DNA of 64,000 bases from Cyclobacterium sp. SYSU L10401. GTDB lineage: Bacteria; Bacteroidota; Bacteroidia; Cytophagales; Cyclobacteriaceae. Positions 42,968 through 52,194 of this stretch are shown piece after piece. A program made the translations under genes and the position numbers. The first letter of the stretch is position 1. Each line of letters starts with the position of its first letter. The stretch lies in contig NZ_WOFO01000007.1 of NCBI RefSeq assembly GCF_010993705.1, forward strand, positions 186,001-250,000. Reading direction: 5' to 3'. The notes beneath the pieces were generated by a model. The model was not told the origin of the DNA. It worked only from the letters and a program-made list of their open reading frames with translations, and did no database searches.

Positions 42968-44443
42968 TCATCGCACCCGTTGTGAAAATGATGGAGCGGA
43001 AGCCTGCTTCTCCAGGTCAATCAAAAAACCGTTGACTACAGCAAATAATAAAGTGCCTTCGCGTTCCAGGTAGAAATCGGGAGTGTTTTGCAATCCGGGC
43101 TTCAAATCGGGCTCCTTTTCAGAAGAAAATAAAAGCAGCGGCAAGTCATAAAATTTGCCTTTGTCCTCCTCTTTTGTCTTTATGGCCATATATCCTTGTG
43201 TAAGCAACTCCCAGGCCAGGCTATCGCTCAATTCTTCCAGGGCCATTTCCTCAGTCCAAACTTTAGCCGCAGTCAAGTTCATCCCCTCAGCATCTATCTC
43301 CTGATACCCATAAAAAACCGAGAGGTCTCCCCAATCTGAAACCGAAGCGCTGGAATACCGAATACTGTCCTGATACCGGTCCGATCTCCGGATACCAATA
43401 TCGGTCTGATAGCTGTAATCCCTGGCTTTAGCTGAAACATTTTTTATCAAAAGGTCCATTAATTTGGAGTCATTGTCCGGGATAGCGAAATATTCCTCCT
43501 CCGTAAAATTTTCATATCCCTGGCTGGCAATTTCATAGAGAGCATTGAGAATGATCATGAAATTGAGTTTCCTGATATATTGCTTTTCTGGGTCATCCGG
43601 GTATCCCCCGGACTCTATCAAAATGGTACTGGTCCCCCACTTTTGAAAATTATCTCCAAAAGCCCTGGGCTCAAAAGTATCGTTGTACTTTCCCACATTT
43701 CCCGGAACCTCTTTCTGCAGCACCCGATTCATCCCTGCAATCAACTTCATGGCCCTGCTTCTGATGTCATTGATTTCCCTGGCTTCATTATAGGCTGGAG
43801 CCAAAACGGAAATGGTGGCAGGCTGGGGAGTTCCCTGAGCATTGTAATAAATATTTTGGTCATGCAGGTTAAATCCAAATTCAGGTTCAAACCCATCCCT
43901 TGCCTCTTTCAGAATGATGCCTTCCGGACTGCTTTGTCTGATTGCATCCCTATTGAGATCAATGTCCTGCGCATTCCTTCTCTCAAATCTTTCCGCTCCG
44001 TCAGGGTTTACCATGGGAATGAAGCGCAGCTTTAATTTTTCCCGAATTGCAGAGCGGATATGCTCCAATTCGTCATCCGGCGAGCCCTCTAAAAAATTAA
44101 ATAGGTCAAAGAGTGCCATGGTGGCCGTACTTTCATTGCCATGCATCTGTGACCACAACATCACCCTTACCTCCCCCTCGCCAAAAGTCAGGGAATGTAT
44201 GGGTCTTCCTTCCACGGAATGGCCCAAGACCCGGTTTTCAAAAGCAGTAGAACGGTTTTGGATCAGGGGCGCAATTTTGTCATAGCCAAACCTGCGTTTG
44301 GTGATGTGCTTTTCCTGATATTTGGCATGGGCAGCTACTAAATCGGCGATGTCCAGAACTGCTGGTTTTAGCGGTTCCTGGCAAGCCTGGGAGGCGATCA
44401 AACAAATCAGCAGCAACAATGAGAGTGGGTGCTTAGTGGTCAT
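42968..44443 (-). CDS. M14-family zinc carboxypeptidase
   Basis: The 491-residue protein has a signal with lipobox IASQAC. Zinc ligands are visible in SQMHGNESTATMALFDL (HxxE) and FGFNLHDQN (His), the substrate-binding Arg lies in NPDGAERFERRNAQDIDLNRD, and the catalytic Glu may be in ILIESGGYPDDPE. The catalytic domain covers about residues 40-320 and is followed by a C-terminal extension of unknown fold. It probably trims peptides in the periplasm or at the cell surface. It is divergent from the dipeptide epimerase gene (122 nt), whose substrate could come from murein peptides. Confidence 0.85.
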   Translation of the reverse strand: MTTKHPLSLLLLICLIASQACQEPLKPAVLDIADLVAAHAKYQEKHITKRRFGYDKIAPLIQNRSTAFENRVLGHSVEGRPIHSLTFGEGEVRVMLWSQMHGNESTATMALFDLFNFLEGSPDDELEHIRSAIREKLKLRFIPMVNPDGAERFERRNAQDIDLNRDAIRQSSPEGIILKEARDGFEPEFGFNLHDQNIYYNAQGTPQPATISVLAPAYNEAREINDIRSRAMKLIAGMNRVLQKEVPGNVGKYNDTFEPRAFGDNFQKWGTSTILIESGGYPDDPEKQYIRKLNFMIILNALYEIASQGYENFTEEEYFAIPDNDSKLMDLLIKNVSAKARDYSYQTDIGIRRSDRYQDSIRYSSASVSDWGDLSVFYGYQEIDAEGMNLTAAKVWTEEMALEELSDSLAWELLTQGYMAIKTKEEDKGKFYDLPLLLFSSEKEPDLKPGLQNTPDFYLEREGTLLFAVVNGFLIDLEKQASAPSFSQRVR

Positions 44444-44530
44444 TTCCTTTCTTAAGGTTGGTTTTTCTGTAAATATGGTTATTTTTGATTAGATTTTTAA
44501 GTAAGAAATTAAAAGCCATGGGCTTTATTC

Positions 44531-44538
44531 TATCTTTG
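44531..44538 (+). promoter_or_regulatory. -7 box for the epimerase gene
   Basis: TATCTTTG, an exact TAnnTTTG element, lies 27 nt upstream of the start at 44565. The -33 region lacks a clear TTTG. Confidence 0.45.
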
Positions 44539-44564
44539 GGTATTGGAAATACCACCTCATTTTT

Positions 44565-45578
44565 ATGAAGCTCGAACTACTACCGTATAAACTTCCCCTG
44601 AAACACACCTTTACCATCGCCCATCAAAGCCGGGATGTACAAGATACCCTGATCGTAAAGCTGATGGACAAAGATGGCCTTTATGGATTGGGAGAGTCCA
44701 CCACCAATCCGTTCTATGGTATCAGCCTCGAAAACATGCTGGCCAGTTTAAATGAGGCTGCTGTTACGCTTGCTGACCTGGATTCCATGCATCCGGAAAA
44801 ACTTTGGGAATTAACGAAATCTTATTTTAAAGGAAATCCCTTTGCCCAATGCGCCCTGGATATGGCTGCCTGGGACCTTTATGCTAAAAAGCAGGATAAA
44901 AAACTTTACGAACTGCTGAATTTGAACCCGGATCATATTCCCGTCACCAACTTCACCATAGGTATCGCACCCATTCCAAAAATGATTGAAAAAATGAAGG
45001 AACTGGATTGGCCAATCTATAAGATAAAACTGGGTACTGATCATGACCTTGACATTGTTAAGGCCCTGAGGAAGCATACAGATGCCGTTTTCAGAATTGA
45101 TGCCAATTGCGCCTGGACAGCAAATCAGGCCATCACTTATTCCCGGGAGCTCGCCGAACTGAATGTAGAATTTATGGAACAGCCACTACCCAAAGATGAC
45201 TTTCAGGGAATGAAAAAAGTGTATGCAGCAAGTGCCCTGCCTGTGATCGCTGATGAAAGCTGTATCGTGGAAGAAGATGTAAAGAAATGTCAGGGACATT
45301 TTCATGGCATCAATGTAAAATTGGTAAAAGCCGGGGGCATCACTCCCGGTTTAAGAATGCTGCAAGAGGCCAAATCCCTGGGCATGAAAACCATGGTGGG
45401 CTGCATGACCGAATCATCGGTGGGGATCTCTGCCATCGCACATATTGCCCCATTACTTGATTACGTAGACATGGACGGAGCCATGCTTCTGGCACAGGAT
45501 ATCGCCCATGGTGTTTCCATTTCACCCGAACAGGTGATATTCCCAGACAGAAAGGGAACAGGAGCCATACTGATTTAA
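44565..45578 (+). CDS. Dipeptide epimerase (L-Ala-D/L-Glu epimerase-like), enolase superfamily
   Basis: The 337-residue protein has the muconate-lactonizing subgroup pattern: catalytic lysines in YKIKLGT, metal ligands in FRIDANCAW (Asp), MEQPLPKDD (Glu) and VIADESC (Asp), the second lysine in NVKLVKAGG and the specificity strand VGCMTESSVGISA with DMDGAMLL. This family converts L-Ala-D-Glu to L-Ala-L-Glu in murein peptide recycling, and some members act on other dipeptides. It is followed 12 nt later by an oxoamine-synthase-like gene and faces the M14 carboxypeptidase gene. Exact dipeptide specificity is uncertain. Confidence 0.85.
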   Translation: MKLELLPYKLPLKHTFTIAHQSRDVQDTLIVKLMDKDGLYGLGESTTNPFYGISLENMLASLNEAAVTLADLDSMHPEKLWELTKSYFKGNPFAQCALDMAAWDLYAKKQDKKLYELLNLNPDHIPVTNFTIGIAPIPKMIEKMKELDWPIYKIKLGTDHDLDIVKALRKHTDAVFRIDANCAWTANQAITYSRELAELNVEFMEQPLPKDDFQGMKKVYAASALPVIADESCIVEEDVKKCQGHFHGINVKLVKAGGITPGLRMLQEAKSLGMKTMVGCMTESSVGISAIAHIAPLLDYVDMDGAMLLAQDIAHGVSISPEQVIFPDRKGTGAILI

Positions 45579-45590
45579 AATGCCTTACAG

Positions 45591-46661
45591 ATGAGCCATA
45601 CTTACCTTAGCCAGCAACTGGGCAGACAAATCGTATACCAGGGGAAAACCTACCTGCATTTCAGTGGAACGGCCTATTTGGGAATGGGAGCATTACCGGC
45701 ATTCAAAAACCTGCTTGTCGCAGGCATCAACCGGCATGGTCCCAATCATGGATCCAGCAGGAACAGTAATGTACAGCTTCCCATTTATGATCAGTTTGAA
45801 AGCCGCTTTGCTGAAAACGCAGGGGCTCCGGATGCCCTACTGCTCAGCAGCGGATACCAGGCAGGCCAGCTTGCCCTTGAAACTTTAAGTAAGCAAACTG
45901 ACCTGACCTGGGTGGCACCGGATTCCCACCCTGCCATATTACCACCCCGGTTCAAGCCCTATAGTGGCACTTTTACGGCTTGGTCAAAGCATTGTATACA
46001 AAAGTCAAAAGAGCTGATCGGGCAAAATATTTTGATACTTTCCAATGCCGTAAATCCCCTGAAGCCTGAGATTAGTGATTTTCAATGGACCAAAAACCTA
46101 TCTGCTGCCAACAGGTATTTTTTGCTGGTGGATGATAGCCATGCCTTTGGGATATTGGGAGATGACTTGTACGGCACCTACTCCCGCTGGAAGGGTTTAC
46201 CAGTGGAGCTAATGGTATGCGGATCTTTGGGAAAAGCCCTCTCGCTCCCGGCAGGCATCATCCTGGGAGATCGGTTGTGGATTGAAAAGGCAAAAAAAAG
46301 CCCCGTTTTCCGCTCCTCTTCTCCCCCAGCACCAGCCTTTCTGGATGCCTTTCTACAAGGCAGGTCATTGTACCTGGATCAAAGGAAAAAACTGCTGAAC
46401 AATGTGCATCAGATCTATAATGCTTTGTCAAACCAAAAGGGGTTCAACCTTCTAAACAACTATCCGGTCATTACTTTTGCCAATGCTGACTGGGTGGAGC
46501 AACTGCACGAGCTGGGGTTTATTTTATCTTCCTTTCCCTACCCTGGTCCTGAGGACAAGCCAGTAAACCGAATTGTGATATCCGCCTGGCACGAGGAGGA
46601 AGACCTGATGGCCCTTTACCAGGCACTGATGAAATTGCGCAAAACCAGTACTGATTATTAA
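45591..46661 (+). CDS. PLP-dependent alpha-oxoamine synthase/aminotransferase-like protein
   Basis: A 356-residue fold-type I PLP enzyme. The Asp-His segment LVDDSHAFGILGD and the Schiff-base lysine motif CGSLGKALSLPAG are those of the 8-amino-7-oxononanoate synthase/2-amino-3-ketobutyrate CoA ligase group, and the N-terminal NHGSSRNSNVQLPIYDQFES matches the substrate loop. It is shorter than usual family members (about 385-400). Candidates are BioF-like, KBL-like or a diverged member; the adjacent epimerase suggests amino-acid chemistry. It is in the same operon as the epimerase (12-nt gap). Confidence 0.7.
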   Translation: MSHTYLSQQLGRQIVYQGKTYLHFSGTAYLGMGALPAFKNLLVAGINRHGPNHGSSRNSNVQLPIYDQFESRFAENAGAPDALLLSSGYQAGQLALETLSKQTDLTWVAPDSHPAILPPRFKPYSGTFTAWSKHCIQKSKELIGQNILILSNAVNPLKPEISDFQWTKNLSAANRYFLLVDDSHAFGILGDDLYGTYSRWKGLPVELMVCGSLGKALSLPAGIILGDRLWIEKAKKSPVFRSSSPPAPAFLDAFLQGRSLYLDQRKKLLNNVHQIYNALSNQKGFNLLNNYPVITFANADWVEQLHELGFILSSFPYPGPEDKPVNRIVISAWHEEEDLMALYQALMKLRKTSTDY

Positions 46662-46789
46662 CTTCTGGTCTCGGAAAGAACCAAAAACTGAGCAGCTTCA
46701 GGCTAAAATTTTATTGGTGTGTATAAAAAAATCGGTGCTGGCGGTCTGCATTTGCTTTTTTAATCAGGGTTAAACTCTGAATCAGCCAA

Positions 46790-48583
46790 TTACTCCACCT
46801 CGCCTGCCTGTTGGGTTTGCTTCTCGTAAAGCTCCGCATAGGTACCTTTGGCTTGCATCAATTCCTCATGGTTTCCTTTTTCTACTACCCTTCCATCGTC
46901 CAATACAATGATTTGATCGGCCAGCTTGGCAGAAGATACCCGATGAGAAATGATAATGGAAGTCCTGCCTTTCATGATTTTTTCCAGCGCATTCAAAATG
47001 GCATTTTCCGTTTTGGTATCTACAGCGGAGAGACAATCATCCAAAAGCAATATTCTGGGGGATTTGGCCACAGCTCTGGCGATGGACACCCGTTGTTTCT
47101 GGCCTCCGGATAAGGTAATCCCTCTTTCTCCCAGGCGGGTATGGAAGCCTTTTGGAAACTCGGTAATGTTTTGGTATACGTCTGCATCCTTTGCTGCCTG
47201 CTCGATGATTGCATCATCCAGTTTCTCTCCCAGACCAAACCCAATATTATTGGTGATGGTGTCACTAAAAAGGAATACATCCTGTGGGACGTAACCTATC
47301 TGCTCCCTGAGATTGGCAATATCAAAGGAGCGGATATCATGGCCATCTATCAAAATACGACCTTCTGTGGCATCATACATGCGCATGAGAAGGTTAGCCA
47401 CCGTAGATTTTCCAGAACCTGTAGTGCCAATAACTGCCAGCGATTCGCCAGCTGCAATGTCAAAACTCACCTTATCCAGCGCTTTAATGCCCGAATCAGG
47501 GTAAACGAATGAAAGGTTTTCTACTTTAATATTACCCTTCAGGTCCAGGGTAAGGTGTTCCGTACTGAGGATATCATTTTTGTGGTCCATGAATTCATTG
47601 ATTCTGGCCTGAGAAGCTGCTGCTCGCTGAACAATACTGGTCACCCACCCCAGGGAGGTCACAGGCCAGGTAAGCATGTTCACATATAAAATAAATTCAG
47701 CAATGACTCCATATCCTATGGCCCCTTCAATGACCTGTATCCCACCTACATAGACCGTAATGATGGTACTCAAACCGATCAGCGCCAGGATTAAAGGAAA
47801 GAAAAGGGATTGCACCCTGGTGAGCGCAATGGATTTTTCCTTGTAATCTTCACTGGCATTTTCAAATTTCCTGGCACTGTCTTCTTCTCTTACAAAAGAT
47901 TTGATCACCCGGATACCCGAAAAGGCTTCTTGTACAAAAGTACTTAAACCAGAAAGGCTCCTTTGTATTTTTTCCGACCTTTCATTGATCATGTTGTTTA
48001 CCACGTAAATGCTCAAAGATAAAATAGGAAGTGGAAGTAGGGAGTACAATGTCAGGGGGACATTCACGGTAAGCATATACCCTATCACCATTGGAAATAA
48101 AATAACCAGGTTGATGCCGTACATCAGGGCCGGACCAAGGTACATCCTTACCTTGGAAACATCTTCGGTAATCCTGGCCATGAGGTCACCAGTGCTGTTT
48201 TGCCTGAAAAAACTTAAGGGCAAACTCTGGTAATGCCTGTAAATGTCATTTTTGATATCATATTCAATTAGCCTGGACATGGCAATAATGGTTTGCCGGA
48301 TTAAAAAGAGAAACAGTCCCCGAAGCAAAGCCATTCCCAGGATCAACAGCCCAAATATTAAAATATATTTCATAAAAAAGCTTCTGGCGAGCTCTCTCAC
48401 CAAACCCCCTTCTTCATAAACCTGATAATAGCTAAAAGTTTCGACCACATAATCAATGGCAATACGGACCAGCTGTGCCGGAATAATGACAAAAATATTG
48501 GAAATAAAGGTAAAAACTATTCCCAAAAAAAGGTATAGTTTGTATCGGTATAAAAACTTATTTAATCTCCAAAGGGGCTTCAC
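46790..48583 (-). CDS. ABC transporter, fused permease and ATPase (MsbA-like exporter)
   Basis: The start is a GTG at 48583 (MKPLWRLNKFLYRYKLYLFL). The 597-residue half-transporter has six membrane segments (about 1-320) and a nucleotide-binding domain with Walker A VIGTTGSGKSTVANL (about 384), the signature LSGGQKQRVSIARA, Walker B RILLLDDCLSAVD and the H-loop IIISHRVSS. It acts as a homodimer or heterodimer exporting lipids, peptides or drugs. No neighbour points to a substrate. It is divergent from nusB by 263 nt. Confidence 0.9.
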   Translation of the reverse strand: MKPLWRLNKFLYRYKLYLFLGIVFTFISNIFVIIPAQLVRIAIDYVVETFSYYQVYEEGGLVRELARSFFMKYILIFGLLILGMALLRGLFLFLIRQTIIAMSRLIEYDIKNDIYRHYQSLPLSFFRQNSTGDLMARITEDVSKVRMYLGPALMYGINLVILFPMVIGYMLTVNVPLTLYSLLPLPILSLSIYVVNNMINERSEKIQRSLSGLSTFVQEAFSGIRVIKSFVREEDSARKFENASEDYKEKSIALTRVQSLFFPLILALIGLSTIITVYVGGIQVIEGAIGYGVIAEFILYVNMLTWPVTSLGWVTSIVQRAAASQARINEFMDHKNDILSTEHLTLDLKGNIKVENLSFVYPDSGIKALDKVSFDIAAGESLAVIGTTGSGKSTVANLLMRMYDATEGRILIDGHDIRSFDIANLREQIGYVPQDVFLFSDTITNNIGFGLGEKLDDAIIEQAAKDADVYQNITEFPKGFHTRLGERGITLSGGQKQRVSIARAVAKSPRILLLDDCLSAVDTKTENAILNALEKIMKGRTSIIISHRVSSAKLADQIIVLDDGRVVEKGNHEELMQAKGTYAELYEKQTQQAGEVE

Positions 48584-48733
48584 AAAATAAAAAACTTTTT
48601 AATTATCAATATCATTTACAATAGATGTAATATTGCAGGGATTGAACGGAAGAAGTGCCAATAATTAGGCATGTGTTCTGGGCTACCTGAACGCAAATAT
48701 AACGTTTTCCGATGACCAAAGTTCAATTATTTA

Positions 48734-48764
48734 TTTGTCCTTTGCGGGTACATTTATTAATTTG
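48734..48764 (+). promoter_or_regulatory. Bacteroidota-type promoter of the nusB operon
   Basis: TTTG (48734-48737), a 19-nt spacer and TTAATTTG (48757-48764) match the consensus with one change in the -7 box. It lies 82 nt upstream of the nusB start. Confidence 0.55.
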
Positions 48765-48846
48765 CAGAAATTTTCGAAATGATAAGCCCATTTGCTTTGA
48801 AAGCAGCTTACAGCGTTCATTCCATTACGTTCTTTAATTTCAGTTA

Positions 48847-50031
48847 ATGTTAAACAGAAGAATCCTTAGAGTAAAAGCATTTCAGACACTTTATGCTTAT
48901 CAGCAGTGCAAGAATTCCAATGCTAATCTGGCGCAGGATTTCATCAGGGAAGCTTTTCTACCTGATCTCAATACCATGGAGATTCAGGACAAAGGCCAAT
49001 TAAAAAAAGAGGCAGAACAATGCATCCATCTTTTTTTGAATAACCTGAATAAAGGGCAATTGCACGGGACGAACGAATCCAGTGAAAAAATACGACATAC
49101 AGCCACGAAGGCGATTGATCTTTATCATAAATACAACAAAAAGGACAGAGACTTTTTAAAAAACAACATGTTGACTGCGGTTGAAAATATTCCTGGCCTC
49201 TACCTGTATGCCATTAGCATGCTGTTGGGTTTCGGGGAGCATGTCAGAAAGGAAAAGACGAAAAAAAGGATATTTGAAGAGCAGCCGATCATCCATCCTG
49301 CTTCTTTTCACAATCTGGCAAACAACAAAGCCCTTGAAATCATCTCAGCCAATCATTCCTTCAAGCGGGAATGCCTCAGGTTTCAGGTTGATTTGGATGA
49401 TCTGGAGCAGGAGATCAAAGAGTGGTACCGGGAATTGGTTAAGCCGCAGGAGGATTACCAGAAATACATGCGGACTGAAAATCCTACTTTTGAGCAAGAC
49501 AAAGAGGTACTTCAGGCGATTTTGAAAAAGGTAGTGTTTAAATCTGAAGCACCGCTTAGTTTTTTTCAAGACAAAGACCTGAATTGGTCTGAAAACAAAT
49601 CAATTGTGAGAAGTTTGGCATCGAAAGTGCTAAAGAATTTGACAGGAAATGAGGAAAGTTCAGACGAAATTCTTCCCGAGCTGGCGCTTAACTGGGAGGA
49701 GGACAAGGAATTCTTCCAAAATATATTTAACTTGACCATCACATCTGATGAGGATTTCAGCACCTTGATTGCTGAAAAAACAAAAAATTGGGATGTGGAA
49801 AGGATTGCGTTGACTGACAGGATTATACTGATCATGGCTTTGACGGAAATGGTAAATTTTCCAAGTATCCCAACCAAAGTGACCATTAACGAGTACATAG
49901 ATATATCCAAAACATACAGCACGCCCAAAAGCAAGCAGTTTGTAAACGGGCTATTAGATACCTTATCGAAAGAATTAACCGATAGCGGAAAAATCCGTAA
50001 AAGTGGTAGAGGACTTATTGATAATAAATAA
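48847..50031 (+). CDS. nusB: Transcription antitermination protein NusB (long Bacteroidota form)
   Basis: The 394-residue protein opens MLNRRILRVKAFQTLYAYQQ, the canonical NusB start for binding boxA RNA. The C-terminal part (about 300-380) has the NusB core NWDVERIALTDRIILIMALT and VNFPSIPTKVTINEYIDISK with YSTPKSKQFVNGLLD. The central insert of about 200 residues is characteristic of Bacteroidota, where NusB is about twice the size of the E. coli protein. It acts with NusA, NusE and NusG in rRNA antitermination. It heads a run of small envelope-related genes. Confidence 0.93.
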   Translation: MLNRRILRVKAFQTLYAYQQCKNSNANLAQDFIREAFLPDLNTMEIQDKGQLKKEAEQCIHLFLNNLNKGQLHGTNESSEKIRHTATKAIDLYHKYNKKDRDFLKNNMLTAVENIPGLYLYAISMLLGFGEHVRKEKTKKRIFEEQPIIHPASFHNLANNKALEIISANHSFKRECLRFQVDLDDLEQEIKEWYRELVKPQEDYQKYMRTENPTFEQDKEVLQAILKKVVFKSEAPLSFFQDKDLNWSENKSIVRSLASKVLKNLTGNEESSDEILPELALNWEEDKEFFQNIFNLTITSDEDFSTLIAEKTKNWDVERIALTDRIILIMALTEMVNFPSIPTKVTINEYIDISKTYSTPKSKQFVNGLLDTLSKELTDSGKIRKSGRGLIDNK

Positions 50032-50039
50032 TACAGATA

Positions 50040-50345
50040 ATGAGTAAAAAAACAAATTCAATATTCGTTTTTGCCTTGGGAGCAGGTATTGGGGCTGTTC
50101 TGGGGGTGCTTTATGCGCCGGATTCAGGCAATAACACCAGAGATAAATTGTCTTACCGTTTGGGTAAGTATAAAAATGAATTGGAAGACCTTATCGATGA
50201 TCTGGTAGAAGGTAAAAGCCTGCCTGATAACCTGGCCAAATCCGAAGGTGACAAAGTCATCACGGAGGCCAAGTCAAAGGCAGAAAACCTGCTCAATGAT
50301 GTAAATAAGCTGATTGACCAAATTAATAAAGAAAACAACAATTAA
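50040..50345 (+). CDS. YtxH domain-containing protein
   Basis: The 101-residue protein starts with one membrane segment (SIFVFALGAGIGAVLGVLYAP) followed by DSGNNTRDKLSYRLGKYKNE, the YtxH pattern: a Gly-rich membrane helix ending YAPxSG, then a charged amphipathic helix. Such proteins are small membrane-anchored proteins linked with envelope stress; the molecular role is unclear. It lies 8 nt after nusB and 11 nt before the DUF1573 gene. Confidence 0.8.
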   Translation: MSKKTNSIFVFALGAGIGAVLGVLYAPDSGNNTRDKLSYRLGKYKNELEDLIDDLVEGKSLPDNLAKSEGDKVITEAKSKAENLLNDVNKLIDQINKENNN

Positions 50346-50356
50346 AATATTCGTTT

Positions 50357-50896
50357 ATGAATTATTCAAGAATTTCAGTATGGCTTTTGGGGGCTTCCCT
50401 TCTGTTTGCAGGAGCTTGCAGCCAAAGCGAGAAGGATGACCGGATTGAAGCTTTGGAGCAAAAAATATCGCAGCTGGAGCAAAACCAGGTGGTGACACCC
50501 AGCAATGTACAAAATGTAGCACCGGCAGACCCATCCTCCATTGCAGCCTTTTCGTTTGAGGAAGAAGTTTATGATTTTGGGGCCATACAAGAGGGTAAAA
50601 CAATAGAACATTTGTTTACTTTTGAAAATACCGGTCAGGCCCCGCTGGTCATTTCAAACATCCAGGCTTCCTGTGGTTGCACCACCCCTGAATGGACAAA
50701 AACTCCCGTTAAACCGGGAGAAGAAGGTTTTGTAAAAGTGGCCTTTAATTCATCTGGAAAATCAGGGGTCCAAAGTCCAACAGTGACCATTCAGGCCAAT
50801 ACATCACCAAACGTAACCCGTTTAAGACTTAAAGGAACAGTAAACAGGAATTCGGCTTCAGCATCACAACCCGCTGCAGGTCCAGTTAAAAGATAA
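50357..50896 (+). CDS. DUF1573 lipoprotein
   Basis: The 179-residue lipoprotein (lipobox LFAGAC) has a short coiled coil (about 25-50; RIEALEQKISQLEQN) and then the DUF1573 immunoglobulin-like domain: YDFGAIQEGKTIEHLFTFEN, then LVISNIQASCGCTTPEW, with the conserved SCGCTTP. It is probably a periplasmic or surface protein of unknown function. The gene ends 2 nt before yajC, so it is tightly within the operon. Confidence 0.9.
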   Translation: MNYSRISVWLLGASLLFAGACSQSEKDDRIEALEQKISQLEQNQVVTPSNVQNVAPADPSSIAAFSFEEEVYDFGAIQEGKTIEHLFTFENTGQAPLVISNIQASCGCTTPEWTKTPVKPGEEGFVKVAFNSSGKSGVQSPTVTIQANTSPNVTRLRLKGTVNRNSASASQPAAGPVKR

Positions 50897-50898
50897 AA

Positions 50899-51216
50899 AT
50901 GTATAATCAAATATTGCTTCAATTGGATGGTGCTGGTAGTGGCATCATGGGTCAGGTATTTCTCTTTGGTAGTATCATTTTGATCATGTACTTTTTCATG
51001 ATCAGGCCCCAGCAAAAAAAACAAAAAGAAACCACCAAATTTATTTCTGAAATTAAAAAGGGTGATCATGTGGTTACTGTTGGAGGTATCCATGGGAAAG
51101 TCTTCTCCGTAGAAGGTGACATTGTGCAGCTAGAACTGGACAAAGGAATGAAACTTAAAGTGGAAAAATCCGCCCTTTCTCTGGATTACTCCAAAAAATT
51201 AAATAATGTCAAATAA
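50899..51216 (+). CDS. yajC: Preprotein translocase subunit YajC
   Basis: The 105-residue protein has one N-terminal membrane segment (about 14-34; GQVFLFGSIILIMYFFMIRPQQKKQKE, with the RPQQKK motif) and a soluble domain with IKKGDHVVTVGGIHGKVFSV. This is the canonical YajC pattern; YajC associates with SecDF-YidC in the inner membrane. SecDF is not in the window. The following YbbR-type gene starts 12 nt after its stop. Confidence 0.93.
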   Translation: MYNQILLQLDGAGSGIMGQVFLFGSIILIMYFFMIRPQQKKQKETTKFISEIKKGDHVVTVGGIHGKVFSVEGDIVQLELDKGMKLKVEKSALSLDYSKKLNNVK

Positions 51217-51228
51217 TTTCCAGTACAG

Positions 51229-52194
51229 TTGAGTACTTTCGGCAAATACTTCAGGAAGCTAAAACCTGAAAAAACTTCAAACCTGAAAGTGGTAGTCCTA
51301 TGTGTTTTCACGGCTTCCACTTTTTGGCTTTTGAACGCCCTCAACAAGGACAATTACACCACTACGGTAAACCAGCCAGTCATCATTGACTATGACAGGG
51401 AGGAATATATGGCTGTAGCCGATGTCCCCAGGGAAATTAGAATTTCCATCAATGGAAATGGCTGGGATTTGCTAAAAAGACATTTCAAAATCGGTGTTAC
51501 AGATTTTGAAATCCAACTTGAAGAACCTTCCCAACAGCCCTACCTGCTTACTTCAAATATAGAAAACCAGCTTTCAGAGCATATTGCTTCCACCAATCTG
51601 GTAGATATAGTGCAGGACACCTTATTTTATCAAATTGATAAAATCGTATCAAAAAGAATTCAGCTGGCCGCAGATACCAGCTCAAACACGCTGGCTGAAA
51701 ATCATGCCTATGCCTCAGCCATTCGGATAGAACCTGAAACGGTAATGGTAAGAGGCCCCATTTCAATCATCGAACAACTTGAAGGGAAACTTAAAGTACC
51801 CTTAGGCGATCAAAATATTGAGGATGACTTTTCGAGGCTACTCCCCCTGGAATTAGGCAGGGATTTGAGCAGGTTTCTATCCCTGGATGAAGAGTCCGCT
51901 CAGGTATCTTTCGAGGTAGAAGAATTTCTTGAAAACACTTTACAACTGGAGATCAACAAGCTTTATTTCCCAAATAATGTAGGCATTGACAGCGAGGTCA
52001 CAGAAGTAAGAGTTAACCTGTTTGTGGGAGAAAGCAGCATGGAGGACTTTCAAAACCTGGACCTTCGGGCCATCCTGAACTACAACAACCGGAACCGGGA
52101 AGACAGTACCATTTCAGTATCTTTAAATACTTTACCTGATTATATCAGGGACGTTTCCTTTGAACCCGAAAGCTTCAAGTTGACCTATGAATAA
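51229..52194 (+). CDS. YbbR-like domain protein
   Basis: The frame opens with a TTG at 51229 (MSTFGKYFRKLKPEKTSNLK); a stop lies in frame at 51214 and no upstream ATG exists, so a non-ATG start is required. The 321-residue protein has one membrane segment (LKVVVLCVFTASTFWLLNAL) and YbbR-type beta repeats (about 50-320; AVADVPREIRISINGNGWDL, PETVMVRGPISIIEQLEG). In other bacteria YbbR/CdaR binds diadenylate cyclase; no such gene is adjacent here. Its end overlaps coaE by 8 nt. Confidence 0.75.
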   Translation: MSTFGKYFRKLKPEKTSNLKVVVLCVFTASTFWLLNALNKDNYTTTVNQPVIIDYDREEYMAVADVPREIRISINGNGWDLLKRHFKIGVTDFEIQLEEPSQQPYLLTSNIENQLSEHIASTNLVDIVQDTLFYQIDKIVSKRIQLAADTSSNTLAENHAYASAIRIEPETVMVRGPISIIEQLEGKLKVPLGDQNIEDDFSRLLPLELGRDLSRFLSLDEESAQVSFEVEEFLENTLQLEINKLYFPNNVGIDSEVTEVRVNLFVGESSMEDFQNLDLRAILNYNNRNREDSTISVSLNTLPDYIRDVSFEPESFKLTYE

